Position numbers and translations under genes: made by a program. From NCBI RefSeq assembly GCF_002843355.2, contig NZ_PJAI02000010.1, positions 62,001 through 126,000 on the forward strand: a DNA stretch of 64,000 nucleotides, written 5' to 3'. Numbering within the stretch: the stretch's first letter is position 1; each line of letters begins with the position of its first letter. This DNA is from Colwellia echini (GTDB taxonomy: Bacteria; Pseudomonadota; Gammaproteobacteria; Enterobacterales; Alteromonadaceae). Shown in pieces: positions 44,460 through 53,277 of the stretch. The notes under the pieces are model-generated. The model ran no database searches, was not told where the DNA came from, and saw only the letters and a list, made by a program, of their open reading frames with translations.

Positions 44460-44530
44460 AGTTATGGTTATGGTTTAAAGCTAAACATAATTTTAACTCA
44501 ACGGTTTATGCGCACTAGATTACAGGCATA

Positions 44531-44554
44531 AAAAAACCGCGAAAGCGGTTTTTT
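44531..44554. terminator. Terminator after rnt
   Basis: AAAAAACCGC GAAA GCGGTTTTTT: a perfect stem with a GAAA tetraloop, usable in both directions (rnt and the convergent peroxiredoxin gene). Confidence 0.9.
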
Positions 44555-44618
44555 GTTTATATAGCTCTTCACAATCTGAATAATTAACACCTCGGTTAAT
44601 TATTCAATTCAGCAAAAA

Positions 44619-45224
44619 TTATAATTTATCGGCATTATCAGAAAGGTAAGAAGCAACGCCTTCTGGAGAAGCAGTCATACCTTTATCGCCTTTATTCCAA
44701 CCTGCTGGACAAACTTCGCCGTGGTCTTGGTGGAATTGTAATGCGTCAACCATACGTAACATTTCATCTACGTCACGACCTAATGGTAAATCGTTAATTA
44801 CTTGGTGACGTACGTTACCTTCTTCATCAATTAAGAATGAACCACGAAATGCAACGCCAGCTTCTGGATGCTCAACATCGTATGCTTGACAAATAGTGTG
44901 CTTAGTATCAGCAACTAAAGTGTATTGTACTGGACCAATACCACCTTGGTTTACTGGAGTGTTACGCCATGCGTTATGTGAGAATTGTGAATCGATTGAA
45001 ACACCGATAACTTCAACGCCACGGCTTTTGAATTCTTCCATGCGGTGATCAAAAGCTAAAAGCTCAGATGGACAAACAAATGTAAAATCTAATGGGTAGA
45101 AAAATACTACGGCTTTTTTACCTTTGATTGCTTCGCTTAATGTAAAGCTATCTACAATTTCACCGCTACCTAAAACTGCTGCTGCTGTGAAATCTGGTGC
45201 TGGACGACCTACTAATACGCTCAT
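44619..45224 (-). CDS. 2-Cys peroxiredoxin (AhpC/Tsa type)
   Basis: Reduces hydrogen and organic peroxides. Peroxidatic C51 is in DFTFVCPSE and resolving C172 in HGEVCPAGW, so it is a typical 2-Cys enzyme of 201 residues. The C-terminus has the extended tail of sensitive peroxiredoxins. No ahpF is adjacent, so thioredoxin or another disulfide reductase probably recycles it. It lies beside grxD and near sodB, all linked to oxidative or iron stress. Confidence 0.93.
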   Translation of the reverse strand: MSVLVGRPAPDFTAAAVLGSGEIVDSFTLSEAIKGKKAVVFFYPLDFTFVCPSELLAFDHRMEEFKSRGVEVIGVSIDSQFSHNAWRNTPVNQGGIGPVQYTLVADTKHTICQAYDVEHPEAGVAFRGSFLIDEEGNVRHQVINDLPLGRDVDEMLRMVDALQFHQDHGEVCPAGWNKGDKGMTASPEGVASYLSDNADKL

Positions 45225-45398
45225 TTTATGCTCCGTTGTGTGTATAAAATTAATGCTCTAGGCCTTTAACAAAATTGTTCTTTATAAAGGCTTAGTGCTA
45301 AAAGTATTTAATAATAAATTAAATGTTCTGCCTACATACATAGTGACAGAACTATGAATATCAATTAATTAACTAAAATTTATTATTTGTTTGCTGAA

Positions 45399-45734
45399 TT
45401 AACCTTCAGCTGCTGCGCTTTTTGCTGCTGCTTCTTTAATTAAGGTTTGTAACTCACCTTGTTGAAACATTTCCATGATAATGTCACAGCCACCTACTAA
45501 TTCACCATCAACCCATAATTGCGGGAATGTCGGCCAGTCAGCGTATTTTGGTAATTCTGCACGAATATCTGGGTTTTGTAAAATATCAACATAAGCAAAT
45601 TTTTCTTCACAAGAAATTAAGGCTTGCGATGCTTGTGATGAAAAACCACAACTAGGTAATTTAGGAGACCCTTTCATATATAGCAAGATTGTATTTTCGC
45701 TAATTTGTTCTTTAATGCGCTCAATTGTGTCCAT
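45399..45734 (-). CDS. grxD: Monothiol glutaredoxin Grx4
   Basis: [2Fe-2S]-carrying glutaredoxin of the CGFS class. The CGFS site is at C29, with KGSP upstream and the glutathione-binding WPTFPQLWVDGELVGGCDI region. ATG 45734 is chosen because GAGGG lies four to five bases upstream and gives 111 residues; a longer in-frame start upstream lacks such a site. It faces away from sodB; the pairing with sodB is common in gammaproteobacteria. Confidence 0.95.
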   Translation of the reverse strand: MDTIERIKEQISENTILLYMKGSPKLPSCGFSSQASQALISCEEKFAYVDILQNPDIRAELPKYADWPTFPQLWVDGELVGGCDIIMEMFQQGELQTLIKEAAAKSAAAEG

Positions 45735-46062
45735 AGTACCCTCTATTAATTTAATGCTTATTCTGTTCTTTATATATCGATACACTTACATATGGAGATG
45801 AAAAAAAATTTATCAACTCTTTTAAGTACTTTTCAGCTTGTTATCAGAAAAATATCAATATGGTTACCTATATAAGAAAAAGGAATAAGTATTATTATTT
45901 AAAATAGCCTACTCTAAAGTAGCTTAGCTATTGATTTTAAAATATATAGGCTTGATAATTAGCTGCGTAATACCAATATATAAATAATACTTGAGTATTT
46001 TACTCAAGTTTATATGAAAAAACATCAATTTTTGATTAAAAAATTACATCTAGGAGAGCATA
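45735..46062. other. Divergent region grxD / sodB
   Basis: 328 AT-rich bases holding the promoters of grxD and sodB. The only notable site is a perfect palindrome at 45990-46008. No gene is visible. Confidence 0.5.
45990..46008. promoter_or_regulatory. Palindrome upstream of sodB
   Basis: CTTGAGTATTTTACTCAAG has perfect 8-base arms around TTT, 54 bases before the sodB start. The size and symmetry fit an operator for a dimeric repressor. It does not match a Fur box that I can recognise. The function is inferred only from position and symmetry. Confidence 0.4.
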
Positions 46063-46644
46063 ATGTCCATTGAATTACCTGCATTACCGTACGCCCAAGA
46101 CGCGTTAGAGCCACATATCTCAGCAGAAACATTGTCATTCCATTACGGCAAACATCACAACACTTACGTAGTAAAACTTAACGGTTTAATCGGCGGAACA
46201 GAATTTGAAAACAAAAGCTTAGAAGAAATTGTTAAAACGTCTTCTGCTGGCATTTTCAACAACGCGGCACAAATTTGGAATCATACTTTTTACTGGAACA
46301 GCTTAAGCCCTAACGGCGGCGGCGAGCCAACAGGTGATTTATTAGCCGCGATTAACGCTACATTTGGCTCTTTTGCTGAATTTAAAGCTAAATTTACTGA
46401 CAGCGCAATCAACAACTTCGGCTCTAGCTGGACTTGGTTAGTTAAAAATGCTGATGGTAGCCTAGCTATTGTTAATACTTCAAATGCTGCTACACCATTA
46501 ACTGATGAAGGTGTTACACCATTAATCACTGTTGATTTATGGGAACATGCTTACTACATTGATTACCGTAACCTACGTCCAGATTACCTTAACGGTTTTT
46601 GGGCATTAGCTAACTGGGATTTTGCTCAAGCAAACTTCAGCTAA
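46063..46644 (+). CDS. sodB: Iron superoxide dismutase
   Basis: Converts superoxide to peroxide and oxygen in the cytoplasm. Metal ligands are H27 (SFHYGKHH), His in [11 protein letters not shown], Asp in [14 protein letters not shown] and the His of the same motif. The [14 protein letters not shown] string and the 193-residue length favour the iron form over manganese. RBS TAGGAGAG lies just before the ATG. A terminator follows at 46673-46713. Confidence 0.96.
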   Translation: MSIELPALPYAQDALEPHISAETLSFHYGKHHNTYVVKLNGLIGGTEFENKSLEEIVKTSSAGIFNNAAQIWNHTFYWNSLSPNGGGEPTGDLLAAINATFGSFAEFKAKFTDSAINNFGSSWTWLVKNADGSLAIVNTSNAATPLTDEGVTPLITVDLWEHAYYIDYRNLRPDYLNGFWALANWDFAQANFS

Positions 46645-46672
46645 GCTAAACGGCAGTTAAACTGCATTCATA

Positions 46673-46713
46673 AAAAAGCCGATTAATATACTAATGTGTT
46701 AATCGGCTTTTTT
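46673..46713. terminator. Terminator between sodB and lolE
   Basis: AAAAAAGCCGATTAA and TTAATCGGCTTTTTTT form a strong stem with A- and T-runs. It serves both convergent genes. Confidence 0.88.
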
Positions 46714-46765
46714 TATACTTTTTTATATTCTTTCTTAGAAAATACCATATAAAACAGGTATTATT

Positions 46766-48034
46766 TTATTGTTGACCAAGTACTTGTGCGGGATCAATTT
46801 TAGTTGCTCGCCATGCAGGATATAAGGTTGCAATAAAACTCATAATAAGTGCGGTAATAACCGTCGCGTAAACATCACTACTGTGTAAAACACTCGGTAG
46901 ATAATTAACAAAATACACATCACCTGATAAAAAGGTAACTCCTAAAAAATCTTCTATCGTTCGCATTATATGGGTAAGATTTAATGCTAAATAAACACCA
47001 CATCCAGCACCTAATAAACTACCCAGCACACCATTAACCAAACCTTGAGTAATAAACGCTAACATAATGGTGCTTGAACTAGCGCCCATGGTTTTTAAAA
47101 TGGCTATATCGCCCTGCTTCTCATTAACCGCCATAATAAGTGTTGAAACAATATTAAAACTCGCGACACCGATAACTAGCACCAAAACAATAAACATCAC
47201 CATTCTAACTAATTGAATATCATTAAATAAATGGCCTTGCTCACGAGTCCAGTTGTTAATGTACACATAATGATCAAAGCTATAAGCGACTTGCCGACCT
47301 ATACTGGCGGCTGAAAAAACATCGTTAACCTTCAGTCGTATGGTTTGCGTTTGCTCAACGTTATATCCCATAACGTCATTCGCTAAGCTCAGAGGGATAT
47401 ACGCTAATGTTTCATCTATTGTACCGCCAAACTTAAAAATACCAGCTACTTCTACATGAGTAGTAATTGGCGAAGAAAAAACTTGTTTCACATCAACGCC
47501 ACTTTGTGGTGGCGGTAGTAATAACTGTATTTTATCACCAAGACTAACATTAAGCTTTTTAGCTACACCACTACCGATAATGATACTATTTTGCAGCTTA
47601 TTTCCTAAATTTAACGCTTGCCAGTCGCCGGCAACCATATAATCAGCAATACTCGATACTTTTTGTTCTAGCTTGGCATCTACGCCTCTAACTTCCACCG
47701 CTTTTAACTGCAAACCATGTTGTAACATACCCGTTAGTTTTACCACTGGCGCCGCAGCAATTACGTCATCATTAGCTTGAACTCTATCAAGTGCTTCCGG
47801 CCAATTTTGAATTGGTTCATTAACACTAACTAGTTCAACATGAGGTACAATCGACAACAATTTTTGTGATAGTTCACGCTCAAAGCCATTCATTGCGCTT
47901 AACACCACAATGAGCACCATAACCCCTAAGGCAATACCAAAGGTTGAAGAGGCTGAAATAAAAGCAGAAAAACCATTGCCGTGTCTACTGCGTACATAAC
48001 GCCAACCTAAAAATAAACTAAGTGGTTTAAACAT
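46766..48034 (-). CDS. lolE: Lipoprotein-releasing system membrane protein LolE
   Basis: Membrane subunit of the LolCDE ABC transporter that extracts outer-membrane lipoproteins from the inner membrane. One N-terminal helix (about 22-46), a periplasmic domain and three C-terminal helices; motif LSAMNGFERELSQKLLSIVPH matches LolE. ATG 48034 overlaps the last codons of lolD (ATGTTTAA), so the genes are translationally coupled; a GTG three codons upstream is the alternative. Confidence 0.93.
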   Translation of the reverse strand: MFKPLSLFLGWRYVRSRHGNGFSAFISASSTFGIALGVMVLIVVLSAMNGFERELSQKLLSIVPHVELVSVNEPIQNWPEALDRVQANDDVIAAAPVVKLTGMLQHGLQLKAVEVRGVDAKLEQKVSSIADYMVAGDWQALNLGNKLQNSIIIGSGVAKKLNVSLGDKIQLLLPPPQSGVDVKQVFSSPITTHVEVAGIFKFGGTIDETLAYIPLSLANDVMGYNVEQTQTIRLKVNDVFSAASIGRQVAYSFDHYVYINNWTREQGHLFNDIQLVRMVMFIVLVLVIGVASFNIVSTLIMAVNEKQGDIAILKTMGASSSTIMLAFITQGLVNGVLGSLLGAGCGVYLALNLTHIMRTIEDFLGVTFLSGDVYFVNYLPSVLHSSDVYATVITALIMSFIATLYPAWRATKIDPAQVLGQQ

Positions 48035-48800
48035 GTGCTTCACTATTTTTAATTGTAGGTAAATCAGTACTTGGCGAATGAGAAGTTAGCGTTTGTTCAT
48101 CCTGGATATTCAATGGCACTAACTGTCCTTTTACTAATTTTACTTGTCTGTCCATACGATTCGCTAACACTAAATCATGAGTGACGATAACAAAACTAGT
48201 ATTTACACTGTTATTTAAACTACGAATTAATTGATATATTTGCTCAGCAGTATCACTGTCTAAATTACCGGTTGGCTCATCAGCTAAAATAAGTGATGGC
48301 TTAGTTACTAGCGCACGAGCAATAGCTACTCGTTGTCGCTCGCCGCCAGATAATTGTGAAGGTCTATAGGTTACGCGATGTGACAAACCTACTTTTTCAA
48401 GCATCACTTTGGCTTCAGCTAAAGCAACTTTCGGTTTTTCACCTTTGATCATTAATGGCATCGCGACATTTTCTTGGGCGGTAAATTCCATCATTAAATG
48501 ATGGAATTGATAAATAAAACCAATGTGTTGGTTTCTAAATTTGGCTCTTTCTTTATCGGATAATTGATGAATATCAATACCATTAATATGCACTTGACCT
48601 GATGTTGGTGTATCTAATGCTCCCGCCAAATGAAGAAAAGTACTTTTTCCACAACCAGAGCTGCCAACAACCGCAAGTAACTCCCCCTGCTCAACACTCA
48701 GTGCTAAGTTATTCAACACATGTGTTTCAATATCACCTTGTTTGTATGATTTTGACAACCCTGTGCATTCTAATACTTTACTCATTGATACTTTACTCAT
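48027..48800 (-). CDS. lolD: Lipoprotein-releasing ABC transporter ATPase LolD
   Basis: ATPase of LolCDE. Walker [13 protein letters not shown] signature [15 protein letters not shown], Walker [13 protein letters not shown] and the H-loop THD are all present. [21 protein letters not shown] is characteristic of LolD. 257 residues includes an extra Ser/Thr-rich C-terminal tail of about 25. The start region has ATGAGTAAAGTAT twice in tandem, so ATG 48800 or 48785 could be used. It lies between lolC and lolE. Confidence 0.96.
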   Translation of the reverse strand: MSKVSMSKVLECTGLSKSYKQGDIETHVLNNLALSVEQGELLAVVGSSGCGKSTFLHLAGALDTPTSGQVHINGIDIHQLSDKERAKFRNQHIGFIYQFHHLMMEFTAQENVAMPLMIKGEKPKVALAEAKVMLEKVGLSHRVTYRPSQLSGGERQRVAIARALVTKPSLILADEPTGNLDSDTAEQIYQLIRSLNNSVNTSFVIVTHDLVLANRMDRQVKLVKGQLVPLNIQDEQTLTSHSPSTDLPTIKNSEAHV

Positions 48801-48853
48801 TAATTAAATACTTATTAATTTATCTATTAATTATTTTATCGGCTGTTATGGTC

Positions 48854-50215
48854 TTATTCATTTCGTAATACTTGTGCAGGTTCAGTTTTAGAGGCTTGAT
48901 ATGCAGGATAAAGCGTCGCTAAAAAGCTCATAGCAAGTGCTGAAACAATAATAGTAAGTACATCTGCCCACTGAAGGATTACCGGAAGTTTCTGTAAGCC
49001 CATGCCTAATAAGTGTATCCCTATCAACTGCATTATGTCGTTTAAATTGCTCGCCAATAACACGCCAATACCCCCGCCTAAACAAACACCCCATAAACCA
49101 TTGATCATGCCTTGAGTAATAAATATTTTAACAATATCAACTCTGGCTAAACCTAAGGTTCGTAATATACCAATTTCAGCTTGTTTTTCGACCACTACCA
49201 TAACTAATGCAGAAACAATATTAAAAGCAGCTACCGCTACAATTAAACTGAGCATTAACCACATCATGTTTTTTTCCATTTTTACCGCAGAGAACAACGC
49301 GCCTTGGCTTTCATCCCAAGTACTGAAAGTTATTGTAGAGGCGAGATTATTTTCCCCCTTGGCTGAATTACGAGTTGAAAACTGTTCTTCAAGTACTGAT
49401 ACTACAGGTTTAGCATTGAATGCATCATCAAGGTAAAGGCGTAACTTATCAATACCATCACCATTTCTTCTCAGTAACTTAGCAGCATAGTGGCTGTCGA
49501 TATAAACCATCGCATCATCAACTTGTGAGCCAATATGAAAAACACCAACAATTGTGAAAACCCGCTGCACCGGAATTCGCCCCATTGGCGTAAATACACT
49601 TTTATTAGGAAGCACTAAGCGTACATCATCACCAAGCCGAACCTTTAACTTATTAGCTAGCGATTGGCCGATAACTAATGAATATGGCTGTACTTCTAGC
49701 GTATCTAAACGTCCTGAAACCATATGAGTATTGATGATATTTTCTTGCTCAAACTTAGGCATTATGCCCTGTACTAATACACCTTGCAGCGCGTTACTTG
49801 ATTGGATCAAAGCTTCAGTTTCTAAAAAAGGAGATACATGCAATACATGTGGTTGATTTAGTAACGTCTCTCGCAACGCCGGCCAAGATTTAGTTACTGA
49901 CTTATTATCTAAGTTGTTATCTAAGTTATTGTCTGAGTTAGTTACTAAGTTATGCTTTTGTTCTATGACGTTATTATTAGGTTGACTATTATACTGATTG
50001 CCAATGTCACTAACTATTACGTGAGGAATGATTCCTAAAATACGCTTTTTTAATTCGCCTTCAAAACCATTCATCACCGAAACGACAGTTATGAGTGATG
50101 CAACGCCCAGTAAAATTCCTACTGTGGAGAAGAATGTTATAAAAGAAACAAAGCCCGTTGAGCTTTTACTACGGCTATAGCGTAGCCCGATGAAGATACT
50201 AATAGGTTGAAACAT
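48854..50215 (-). CDS. lolC: Lipoprotein-releasing system membrane protein LolC
   Basis: Partner of LolE and LolD, first gene of the operon. N-terminal FIGLRYSRSKSSTGFVSFIT and VSVMNGFEGELKKRILGIIPH match LolC; three C-terminal membrane helices follow residue 320. At 453 residues it is about 50 longer than E. coli LolC, mostly from an Asn/Asp-rich insert at about 71-109 in the periplasmic domain, which is built from repeated GAYAAYAACTTA codon blocks. The insert is likely a flexible loop. Confidence 0.93.
   Translation of the reverse strand: MFQPISIFIGLRYSRSKSSTGFVSFITFFSTVGILLGVASLITVVSVMNGFEGELKKRILGIIPHVIVSDIGNQYNSQPNNNVIEQKHNLVTNSDNNLDNNLDNKSVTKSWPALRETLLNQPHVLHVSPFLETEALIQSSNALQGVLVQGIMPKFEQENIINTHMVSGRLDTLEVQPYSLVIGQSLANKLKVRLGDDVRLVLPNKSVFTPMGRIPVQRVFTIVGVFHIGSQVDDAMVYIDSHYAAKLLRRNGDGIDKLRLYLDDAFNAKPVVSVLEEQFSTRNSAKGENNLASTITFSTWDESQGALFSAVKMEKNMMWLMLSLIVAVAAFNIVSALVMVVVEKQAEIGILRTLGLARVDIVKIFITQGMINGLWGVCLGGGIGVLLASNLNDIMQLIGIHLLGMGLQKLPVILQWADVLTIIVSALAMSFLATLYPAYQASKTEPAQVLRNE
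49889..50005 (-). repeat. Low-complexity coding insert in lolC
   Basis: Encodes Asn/Asp/Gln-rich residues 71-109, ending in a tandem SDNNLDNNLDNK. The DNA shows two and a half copies of a 12-base unit (GATAAYAACTTA-like), so the insert probably grew by repeat slippage in frame. Confidence 0.65.
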
Positions 50216-50353
50216 TGAGGTATTATTATTTTATCTGGTACTATTTTAGAATGTTCTGTAGCATAACACAGTCATTAAAATTGTCTGAGGTAAATAGCAT
50301 AGAGATATTTATAATGCCACTTCCCTGCAATGATTTAATAAATAGGTAACGCC

Positions 50354-50968
50354 ATGAACGAACTTTCTCTTGCTCAAAAGACCGCTCAATTTGATGAGTT
50401 TTTTGCTATTACACATAATTTTTCAGTTAATATCACCCCTATTGATAATAGTGAGACAATTGATTTTGAAAAATTCATGGAAAGTATCCCAGCGCCATTT
50501 AAGTTAGCCACCGAAATGAGTAGTATTGATCAATCAGCGTTACGTTCAATCCAAAATTTAGGTAATAGTGCCGCACAACTGGTTAGTTTTTTAAATCAGC
50601 AATCTCAAAAAATTGATTTACTGATTAGTTATATACTAAGCCAACAAGATGACAAACAACACCGATTCAGTGGTTTACAATTTGGTGGTGGCGGTATTAA
50701 ATTTATCGCCGAAAAAGCTTTTGATATTGGCCAGCTTGTTGAACTTAAAATTTTTCTACTAGAGCATAACTGTGCAATATATTGTTATGGTGAGATCATT
50801 GAAGTAGAGGCTGAAACGGTTAATGAAAAAACAACCCACAAAGTTACTTTTCATTTTATTCGAGAAGAAGATAGAGAAACGCTTGTAAGGGCAAGTCTGC
50901 ATGAGCAATCTAAACAACTTCAAAAACTCGCTAAGCTGCGCAACCAAAAAAATGAATCTGAAGGATAA
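50354..50968 (+). CDS. PilZ-like domain protein
   Basis: 204 residues. Residues 1-95 are helical with no known motif; residues 100-185 look like a PilZ barrel (FSGLQFGGGGIKFIAEKAFDIGQLVELKIFLL is about 105-136; then GEIIEVEAE, KVTFHFIREEDRETLVRAS). The canonical cyclic-di-GMP motif RxxxR is missing and D/NxSxxG is replaced by GGGGIKF, so ligand binding is doubtful. The gene is nine bases upstream of the next small gene, so they are cotranscribed. It diverges from lolCDE. Confidence 0.7.
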   Translation: MNELSLAQKTAQFDEFFAITHNFSVNITPIDNSETIDFEKFMESIPAPFKLATEMSSIDQSALRSIQNLGNSAAQLVSFLNQQSQKIDLLISYILSQQDDKQHRFSGLQFGGGGIKFIAEKAFDIGQLVELKIFLLEHNCAIYCYGEIIEVEAETVNEKTTHKVTFHFIREEDRETLVRASLHEQSKQLQKLAKLRNQKNESEG

Positions 50969-50977
50969 TTCACTCAC

Positions 50978-51145
50978 ATGTCTTTAATCAGCATAATCAT
51001 TATCATCCTCGTCATTGGCTCTATAATTGGTGGTATTTATTTATTAAAAAAGTCAGCCCAAAAATTTGATTTAAGCGCCGAACAATTAGCGCTTATTAAA
51101 AAACGTAATGAAGCATTAGATAAGGCACAACAAAAAGAAGATTAA
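50978..51145 (+). CDS. Small DUF2897-like membrane protein
   Basis: 55 residues: an N-terminal membrane helix (SLISIIIIILVIGSIIGGIY) followed by a charged tail (KKSAQKFDLSAEQLALIKKR, then NEALDKAQQKED). It resembles DUF2897 proteins of Alteromonadales as I remember them. The start lies nine bases after the PilZ-like gene's stop, with AAGGAT overlapping that gene's end as ribosome-binding site. The function is unknown; an accessory role with the PilZ-like protein is only a guess. Confidence 0.75.
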   Translation: MSLISIIIIILVIGSIIGGIYLLKKSAQKFDLSAEQLALIKKRNEALDKAQQKED

Positions 51146-51267
51146 CACGTTGTCTTATTTCAGCCTCAAATTACTTAAGTTGCTATAATACAAATAATTA
51201 CTTTTACTTAGCCGTTTTCATAACATAAAATACATGCAAATTTGACTAACCTGAGTGACTAAAACCT

Positions 51268-51894
51268 ATGAATACAATTCAACACCTATTTGATAACAAC
51301 CAACAATGGGCGGATAAAATCACTCAAGAAGATCCTAACTTTTTTCAAAATTTATCAGAGCAACAAACACCTAAATATTTATGGATAGGCTGTTCAGACT
51401 CTCGCGTACCTGCCAATGCTTTACTTAACTTAGATCCGGGTGAAGTTTTTGTTCACCGTAATATTGCTAATCAAGTAATACACACCGATTTAAACTGTTT
51501 ATCAGTTATCCAGTATGCGGTAGATGTATTAAAAGTTGAACATATTATTGTTTGTGGTCATTACGGATGTGGTGGTATTGGTGCAGCCCTTGATGATAAA
51601 AGTTATGGCTTAATAGATAACTGGTTGCGTCACATCGAAGATGTTTATCGCTTAAACCAAGAACAAATGGATAAAGTTACCGATGAAAAAGATCGTATTA
51701 ACTTGTTATGTGAGCTTAATGTTATAGAACAAGTTGCTAATATCTGTAACACCATGACACTAGTTAATGCTTGGCAAAGAGAACAAGATATTACCGTACA
51801 CGGTGTTGTATATAATTTACAAGATGGTATTTTGAAGGATTTAAACGTTTCGGCTAATTGTCGTAAAAGTTACTTTAAAAAATCGACCACCTAA
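51268..51894 (+). CDS. can: Beta-class carbonic anhydrase
   Basis: Zinc enzyme interconverting CO2 and bicarbonate. Zinc ligands and catalytic pair are C42 and D44 (GCSDSRVPA), H98 and C101 (CGHYGCGG), at the same positions as in E. coli Can. 208 residues. The last 13 codons and the stop lie in a 62-base sequence that is repeated in tandem directly downstream. Confidence 0.96.
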   Translation: MNTIQHLFDNNQQWADKITQEDPNFFQNLSEQQTPKYLWIGCSDSRVPANALLNLDPGEVFVHRNIANQVIHTDLNCLSVIQYAVDVLKVEHIIVCGHYGCGGIGAALDDKSYGLIDNWLRHIEDVYRLNQEQMDKVTDEKDRINLLCELNVIEQVANICNTMTLVNAWQREQDITVHGVVYNLQDGILKDLNVSANCRKSYFKKSTT

Positions 51895-51979
51895 TACCTC
51901 GCTAGCTAAACTTAAAAAATTGTCGTAAAAGTTATTTTAAAAAATCGACCACCTAATACCTCGCTAGCTAAACTTAAAA
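51856..51979. repeat. 62-bp tandem duplication over the 3' end of can
   Basis: Bases 51856-51917 recur at 51918-51979 with a single C/T difference. Copy 1 holds the final can codons and stop; copy 2 is non-coding and repeats them out of context. No element ends are visible, so it looks like slippage or unequal exchange. Confidence 0.95.
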
Positions 51980-51988
51980 TAAACTAAT

Positions 51989-52026
51989 AAAAAAGCCAAT
52001 AACTTTACTGTTTATTGGCTTTTTTA
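51989..52026 (+). terminator. Terminator after can
   Basis: AAAAAGCCAATAA and TTATTGGCTTTTT form a stem followed by a T-run, just after the duplicated segment. Confidence 0.85.
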
Positions 52027-52031
52027 TTATT

Positions 52032-52092
52032 TAACCTGAGTTCGGGATAATTAAGGTTGTTGTCGCATTTTGCTTATCCCGAACTCAGGTTA
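52032..52092. mobile_element. Internally deleted MITE-like element
   Basis: TAACCTGAGTTCGGGATAA at 52032-52050 is perfectly inverted at 52074-52092. The 23-base centre (GGTTGTTGTCGCATTTTGC) matches the right-hand interior of copy A (GCTGTTGTAGCATTTTGC). It is therefore a 61-base derivative that kept both ends and lost most of the interior. As RNA it would form a very stable hairpin. Confidence 0.8.
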
Positions 52093-52184
52093 TTTACCAT
52101 AACTTATCTATTACTAAGCCAATTAATAACAAATGAATTAAAAAATTGGTCAAAATTCAAGGAAGTGAATACGTTAAAATGGAG

Positions 52185-52901
52185 TTATTGATCTTCCATT
52201 AACTCTTTAAGTACATCACTTTTTAATTCGGCCCATAATTTCGCTGATTCAATACCATGTCGGCGAACAGTCAAAATAGCTTCATCAAACTTATTTTCTT
52301 GCGCTAATTCAATAAGTGCTTGATAAAAATCTCGAGAGATTTCTCTACCTTTAGGATGAGCAAAGTATAAGTTACCAACACGTGAGTACAAGCCACTCAA
52401 ACCATTTAAAATTAAAGAGTAAATAGGATTATCTGAAACTACAACCAGCGCTTTATTTAATTGGTAATCAAAGCGGCTAAATGCTTCGCCTGTATCTTCA
52501 ATATCAAGATAAGCTTGTATTTCTTCAATCGCTTTTTGTGGGTCATTCTTTAATGCTGCGCGGATATAAATAGCACTAATATTTGTTCGTGCTGATAATA
52601 GATTATCTACTAAATCGGGAATACCTTCTTGATCTAACTGCACTAAGGTTTCTAGAATATTTAAACTAGAGGTTTCCCAGAAGTTATTAACCCGTGTTGG
52701 CTTGCCATGCTTAATAGTTAACCAACCGTCTCTCGCTAGCCGTTGTAATACTTCTCTAAGCGTTGTTCTGGTCACACCGATAAGCTCTGATAATTCACGC
52801 TCGGCTGGTAATATAGAACCAGGAGGAAAACCACCATTCCAAATGGACTCAACTATATATTGCTCTGCAAAACCGGCTGGGCTCTTCGCTTTTATGACCA
52901 T
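52185..52901 (-). CDS. fadR: Fatty acid metabolism regulator FadR
   Basis: GntR-family acyl-CoA-responsive regulator that represses beta-oxidation and activates fatty acid synthesis in relatives. The N-terminal winged helix (residues about 10-70: [26 protein letters not shown], with the recognition helix near 45-56) is followed by the all-helical acyl-CoA domain. 238 residues matches E. coli (239). It diverges from nhaD, as fadR does from nhaB in E. coli. Confidence 0.95.
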   Translation of the reverse strand: MVIKAKSPAGFAEQYIVESIWNGGFPPGSILPAERELSELIGVTRTTLREVLQRLARDGWLTIKHGKPTRVNNFWETSSLNILETLVQLDQEGIPDLVDNLLSARTNISAIYIRAALKNDPQKAIEEIQAYLDIEDTGEAFSRFDYQLNKALVVVSDNPIYSLILNGLSGLYSRVGNLYFAHPKGREISRDFYQALIELAQENKFDEAILTVRRHGIESAKLWAELKSDVLKELMEDQ

Positions 52902-53277
52902 CGAAAATAGTTACCTGATAATTATGTACATGAAAAGAATAATCTGAGTAACTGATTCTACCAGAAGTATAACGATGCACAAGCGAGATAATATTGCTTA
53001 TCCAGTTTTCAGATTTAAAACAACAGAACCAGTTAACACCAAAATTACATATTTATAATAAAATAGCCCACTATTTATATTCACAACAATACACAAAATA
53101 GAGTTTTTACTTGATATAAATCATGCAGCAGGTGATTTACCTTAAAATTAGCGGTTATCAACGCCATTACTGTGCCATATTCGTTAAAAATTTGTTAGAA
53201 TCACGCCGATTAATAATCATTCAAACAACACTATTAGTACCTTAATGAAGAGACGTAAGTCCACTTAGAGAACCCCC
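52902..53277. other. Divergent region fadR / nhaD
   Basis: 376 AT-rich bases with no gene. It should hold both promoters; no FadR operator or clear -35/-10 pair was recognised. Confidence 0.5.
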
